Shown: one piece after another, positions 59,820 to 64,000 of the stretch
Position numbering within the stretch: position 1 is the first letter of the stretch
How the letters are laid out: every line of letters begins with the position of its first letter
Source: Pyrrhosoma nymphula
Taxonomy: Eukaryota; Arthropoda; Insecta; Odonata; Coenagrionidae
Direction: 5' to 3'
DNA: 64,000 bases
Assembly: GCA_963573305.1 (NCBI GenBank)
Contig: OY754329.1
Location: 19,311,200 to 19,375,199, forward strand
The notes under the pieces: model-generated
Seen by the model: only the letters and a program-made list of their open reading frames with translations
Database searches by the model: none
Told to the model about the DNA's origin: nothing
Made by a program: the position numbers and the translations under genes

Positions 59820-61285
59820 AGTTAAAACGCACATATAAATAGGTTGCCGAGGAGTTGCATGTTTGAGTAAGTGTACCTTGGTGCCTTATTGCACCAGACC
59901 TTATACCCCGTCATGACTGTTAGTAGCTGTTTCCTCTCCTTGATCGTCAAAATCCTCTCTTTGGCATAATATGGCATCATATGCTCCTCCCAACCCGGGC
60001 GCAGGGCATACCGAAGACAGGCGTTTTGCGCCACTTGAAGTCTCGTCCAGAGAGGTCAGTACATGGAACCATGCTGTATTCAAGCAAAGGGAATAGAAAA
60101 GTCTTTAACTAAACATATTTTGGTTTTAACTCAGGCTTGAACTGCATGCCGCGGAGGCGGCGTAGCCCCCAGTGGACCCGTGAAACCGTTTCCGATACCA
60201 TATGTGACCAGGAAAGATCATTAGCGAACGTAATACCTAGATATTTAAAATGAGAGGCATACGGGATGACGGTACCGTTCACAATTATGGGGCTAGTTTG
60301 AGGCCCACAGCATTTGGCTCAGAGTTTTTTATGGCCTACTATCATGGCCCTACTCTTGCTAGCATTGATGGAAAGCCCCATCCCGCGCAACCATGAGCAA
60401 ATATACTCAATATCTGAATTCATACCCTTCACACCATCGTTAAAAGATAAGGCTTCCGAATCTGAGATCAAAAGTATATCATCAGCATATAGCATGACTC
60501 TGGAATGGGTGTCGAGCCGTGACACCCCGTCGATAAACAGATTAAACAACAGGGGCGAGAGACAAGAATTCTGAGGAACACCGGCGGGGAAGGGACGCCA
60601 AGCAGGTTGCGGACCGTTAGGTACGTGGATGGTCGCCTTCCTGCCACCCAGGTAATCCGCAATCCAGCTGACCACCGACGGCGCGAACTGGAGCGCATGA
60701 AGCACTCCGATGAGGAGTCGGTGGTCTACAGAGTCATATGCCTTGGATATGTCGAGGGACGTCACTAGGGAGAGGCGCCTTCGGTCCATCGCCTCACGGA
60801 TGGGGTCGAGCACGCCGACGTGCGCCAACTGCGTACTGTGTTGATGCCTGAAAGCAGACTGAGAAGCACTAAAGATGTCGTGACTGAAAACGTGCTTGGA
60901 CATCTGTGATAGGATAATAGAGTCGAAGAATTTCCTAAGACAGTTCCCAATTGATATCGGTCGGTAGTCCTTGGCTGTAGAGGGGGACGCCACCTTGGGG
61001 AGCGGAATAACAGCGGATTTCTTCCATTCCTCGGGGTATATCCCTTTCTGAAGACTTGTTGTACAATATAGCCAAGGGCCTCTTCATCGCTGGTAAAAGG
61101 AGTTGCACCATCTTAGGAGAGATATTGTTAGGGACCGGGGTACGAACTCCACCGCTGCGGCAGCCTGCTGGAGGCCCGAGGATCCAGGGATGGGCGAGCC
61201 ACGACCTCTCGGGGTAGCCGGTTTTGTCGGCGAGCGCGACCGCAATCGAAAAAAGCGAGATTGGCGGCCGTTGGCACAAACCTCC
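59820..61285 (-). pseudogene. LINE reverse transcriptase, broken
   Basis: On the minus strand, GVRTPVPNNISPKMVQLL (about 61150) leads, after a frameshift near 61050, to KDYRPISIGNCLRKFFDSI (about 60965). The fingers/palm follow with SLDISKAYDSVDH (about 60750), AGVPQNSCLSPLLFNLFIDG (about 60570), the catalytic LYADDILLISDS (about 60490), and INASKSRAMIVGHKK. After a stop at 60319 the C-terminal segments continue in shifted frames, ending with AQNACLRYALRPGW and YYAKERILTI (60034-59822). The order is that of an AP-endonuclease-type LINE; the endonuclease is not found. It lies in a GC-richer island and is a different family from the LINE at 43-46 kb. Confidence 0.85.
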
Positions 61286-61985
61286 AGGACGCTAACCGCG
61301 TCGGATTCTATATTAATTGCAAATACATAAGGCAGTAGCGGTCATCGGTGAACATCAAACCGTTCCCTCTCTGCATAGCGTAAAGTACAGCCTGGTTGTC
61401 GACTTTGACAGTCACAGTACAGAAATCAGGAGAATTATGGCGTGCGTGATGTCCCTCGGCTCCACCACCGAAAACATTGAAATAAGGTAGTCTTCTAGAG
61501 GTACACCGTCGATCACCTCGTAGACGACAGCAGCTCGTTGTCCGGCATACCTTCCTCGGGAAACTGCGGTCCATGGTTGTTGGCCGCCTCGCTTTGAACG
61601 GCGGCCGAGTATGAGCGTGTGGAAGTGGTGTTGGTGCTGGTGGTGGGGCCTTGGGTGGTGGGGGCTGGAGGAGTTGGAGGCACTGGAACCTAGACGGCCA
61701 TGAGTGGAGGGAGCGAAGCATCTTGGTGAGAAGTTGAGGTAATGGAGGAAGTGGTGGCGGTTGGGGTGTTGTTGGTGCTCTCCTGCGTGGGGACGGCAGC
61801 GCCTGCTGGGGAATGATGCCCGACTCGAGTCGGGGCAGTTGACGGTTGATCCCTCGAGGACGGTCGCGCACACGTTGTGCCCCCTTGTGCACTTTGCAAA
61901 AATTCCGGCGAAAATATACCCACCTCCCGCGCCGGTGCTCTTTCTATGTGGCAGAAGTTCTTTATTTTCCTGAGTGGGTAGTCAA
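61286..61985. other. GC-rich low-complexity coding-like DNA
   Basis: Minus frames are rich in Pro, Thr and Ser (about 61870-61600) in overlapping phases. This could be a LINE ORF1 or the 3' part of the SWIM-domain gene. I cannot decide between them. Confidence 0.3.
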
Positions 61986-61989
61986 ATTT

Positions 61990-62490
61990 TGCAGAGGCCC
62001 TGACCATAGGCACTTCACATCCGTAGATCACAACTCCTCCAATCCATTTATATCGTGCCTAAAAATTAACGTCAACAGAAATAATCACTCCATATCCCGG
62101 TATACCCCTACTCCGGGATACCGATGCCATTATCGTTTACATAGACAACGTTATTAATACTTACCTATTCATATACCTTAATACGGCTCCAATATGTTTG
62201 CACTTCTGTGATAATCCTGCTTTGCACGTACATTTAAAGTGTCTCACAGATATCGATGTATCCTCTGTTTGCAGTTCCCCACTCAATTGAACCGGATCTT
62301 TAGTCAAACCGCTTGTTTGTAGGACTAAAGAAAACGCGGATATCCCTCGCTCATTCTTTGCTCTAGACCCCACTACCACCACAAGTCCAGCATTCAGGAC
62401 GCATTCACCTTCCGTAACACTCCTCGAGTCGTGGTGTCCACCCAAATATTTTAGGATTTCGGTGAACGAAAGACGCAACTCTGCACTCAT
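61990..62490 (-). pseudogene. SWIM zinc-finger protein, two exons, premature TGA
   Basis: Exon 1 (62490-62165; ATG at 62490-62488, MSAELRLSF) ends with FKCTCKAGLSQKCKHIGAV, a SWIM-type CxC...CxH zinc finger, and an excellent donor AATAG|GTAAGTATT. Exon 2 follows acceptor TTTTTAG at about 62056 and continues in frame as RHDINGLEEL, then TGA, then STDVKCLWSGP. In related insect proteins, as I remember them, the SWIM finger is followed by an EELSCTD..C.W block, so this stop falls about where a Cys is expected. Such proteins often precede a YqaJ-like nuclease and many are transposon-associated. DNA or protein binding is inferred from the finger only. Confidence 0.6.
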
Positions 62491-62502
62491 CGCGTTTTTC
62501 AC

Positions 62503-62985
62503 TTAAAACCAATGTTGATTGTATATAATTCCACGCAAGCCTTATGGTTTACAAAATGAGAAAGTGTATTTCGGAGAACCTCTCTATTCAAGGATGTTCA
62601 GTAACAAGAAGTTGTGGAGTATTAATATAGTGTTCTCTGACCGTGATTCTGCCGTGTAACTGGTACGATAAACACTGAGTTATCATCGTTCTGTCGGCCA
62701 TGTTGAATTATGACGTCAGCGATAACAGTGCCGCTATCGGTGATTTGCGTCTCGAATAGTATGTTTTAAATGATTTGTAGCTCACAAAATATATCACACT
62801 GCGATACTTCTTCAAATATCATTCAAATGAAAAACCAAAATAACTTGTTCTTCGATCGATAATGGCAGCTTCGGCATGTATTTTGACGTCGAAGCCGAGG
62901 AGTCGTGCGTTAGGCAAATAACGTTCGATCGTGAGCACATATAAGTTCCTAATGGAAAGTTCAAGGAGGTGAAAAAATATTTTTT
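62503..62985. other. Presumed upstream region of the SWIM gene, no other gene
   Basis: No motif is recognised. TATTTTTTTTAAATATTTTTTCC near 62977 borders the piggyBac remnant. Confidence 0.3.
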
Positions 62986-63870
62986 TTAAATATTTTTTCC
63001 GATACCCGATATACTCCTCCCATCGTGTATTATATTCCCTCCCTCCCTCCCATTATAGTCCACGACGACCACTGGATTGTCCTTCCTTTTTCCTCTTTTC
63101 ACCACACTTTTCATAACACAACTATGCACTGATGACAGTAATGTTACTTCCTTCTTATCCTTCCACTGAACTGCTATCAGCTTCCATTTCGAAAAGGCTG
63201 CTACTTCCTCCTTTTTCGTCTTCTTCCCTTTTAGCGCTTCTGGTACTCCTCTTCTGGTTTTACTAAGTGTCCCGTACGAATCTGTGGAACGAGACACCAG
63301 CAACTCGGCCAACTCAGAGGACGTATAGAAATTGTCAGTCGTCAATCAGTATCCTTTATCAAGAGGTGGCTTCGAGTGACATCACCTCTTGAGACGACAT
63401 TGGCATTTGCTCGAATTCACTCTCAAGTGCGGTCCCCTTTCCTGTGTATATAACACTCGACCACACATACCCACTCCTCGACTCACATAAAACGAAAATT
63501 TTTATGCCAAAGCGAGCCCGCTTTACTGGCATGAATTGCCGCCATCTCTATCTTCCCTTGAAAAGTAAAAGACTTCCTTTCATCTATCGTAACATCCCTC
63601 TGGGGTGCAGAGCGCCTTAAAATTTTCCTCCAACGTCTGACGAACCTTAAGGATTTTGTTCAGTTTTGGGTTCGGGTTCAATTGTTCCCTGAGTGAATTC
63701 ATCCGAATTGATTGACAGCCGTCTTCGCCCTGAAGTACAAAGTTTTTCTTTTTGAACCAGGTGACTTCTGCGTCTTCCTTCTGCGTCAGATGAGCTCGCA
63801 AGTCTTCCGCGTTCTCCTTGCGAGAAGCTCCATTCCTCTTCACCGTCGTCTTGGACACACAGTTTCACAC
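62986..63870 (-). pseudogene. Second, more decayed piggyBac transposase
   Basis: On the minus strand, LNPNPKLNKILKVRQTLEEN (about 63690) is followed in a shifted frame by TIDERKSFTF (first Asp, about 63580) and HASKAGSLWHKNFRF. Then TTDNFYTSSELAELLVSR (second Asp, about 63340), VQWKDKKEVTLLSSVHS and VVDYNGREGGN, where the third-Asp block is altered. Several frameshifts (about 63600, 63350) and stops are present. It differs in sequence from the 31-32.7 kb copy. TTAA ends were not found within the window. Confidence 0.83.
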
Positions 63871-64000
63871 TTTGTCATTCACTGGATAACGTTTATCACT
63901 AACTTCTTGAGGGGAATCAGATGTAAAAAGAACAGAAGAGTACTGCCGTGTGAGCGGTGGAGGTCGCGGAGCTGGATTGGTTGCGTCGGCGGGCTTATTT

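Noticed and set aside
1..64000. CRISPR arrays, bacterial operons, tRNA genes
   Set aside because: The repeats present are minisatellites and TE sequences; no tRNA cloverleaf was recognised by eye, though a tRNA scan would be needed to exclude one.

Overview
This window is animal nuclear DNA, most likely from an arthropod and probably an insect. The evidence is AT-rich intergenic DNA, short exons with GT-AG boundaries, and a dense pile of eukaryotic transposable elements: gypsy LTR, Penelope, LINE, R2-like, piggyBac, hAT, pogo/Tigger, Harbinger, Helitron and a 5S-rRNA-headed SINE. There is no bacterial gene organisation. I cannot name the species.

Layout. 0-1.6 kb holds the only convincing host genes: the last exon of a plus-strand gene (204-405) facing the last three exons of a minus-strand gene (1530-690), tail to tail. 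2-7.3 kb is repeat DNA: a 0.94-kb element with terminal inverted repeats, an ~80-bp minisatellite, and two inverted copies of one ~235-bp sequence. A 5S-derived SINE sits at 7455-7828 and a second copy at 36528-36900, each with a perfect target-site duplication. Two TA-flanked pogo/Tigger-type elements lie at 11305-14392 and 17787-19727.

20.5-35.6 kb is a set of nested insertions. A Penelope-like element has an RT-GIY-YIG body on the minus strand and an inverted endonuclease/hammerhead-ribozyme segment on the plus strand. It is split by a complete 8.05-kb gypsy retrotransposon (22487-30540, both LTRs, ATAC duplication). Just beyond is a piggyBac element (30740-35592, TTAA ends) split by a hAT element (32884-35518, 8-bp duplication), itself split by a 178-bp MITE (33413-33590, 8-bp duplication).

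39.8-42.7 kb is a full-length pogo-family transposon with perfect 24-bp inverted repeats and a decayed transposase ending in a PHD-like finger. 43-45.9 kb is a LINE interrupted by a 1.09-kb TA-flanked element rich in CAACGTTG palindromes. 46-52.8 kb is an accumulation of transposase and replicase remnants (pogo, Harbinger, possible P-type, piggyBac tail, Helitron Rep, R2-like endonuclease), ending in a ~537-bp tandem array (52833-54648). 54.9-56 kb has TA microsatellites, hairpins and poly-G. 56.3-57.6 kb is an intron-bearing HARBI1-like gene fragment. 59.8-61.3 kb is a LINE reverse transcriptase, 62.0-62.5 kb a SWIM zinc-finger gene piece, and 63-64 kb a decayed piggyBac.

Almost every coding region here is a selfish element, most carrying stops or frameshifts. 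The insertions are layered, so their relative ages can be read from which element interrupts which. Nothing forms an operon or a pathway. The strongest points are the element boundaries, which are seen directly as inverted repeats and duplications. The weakest are the family labels of short fragments.
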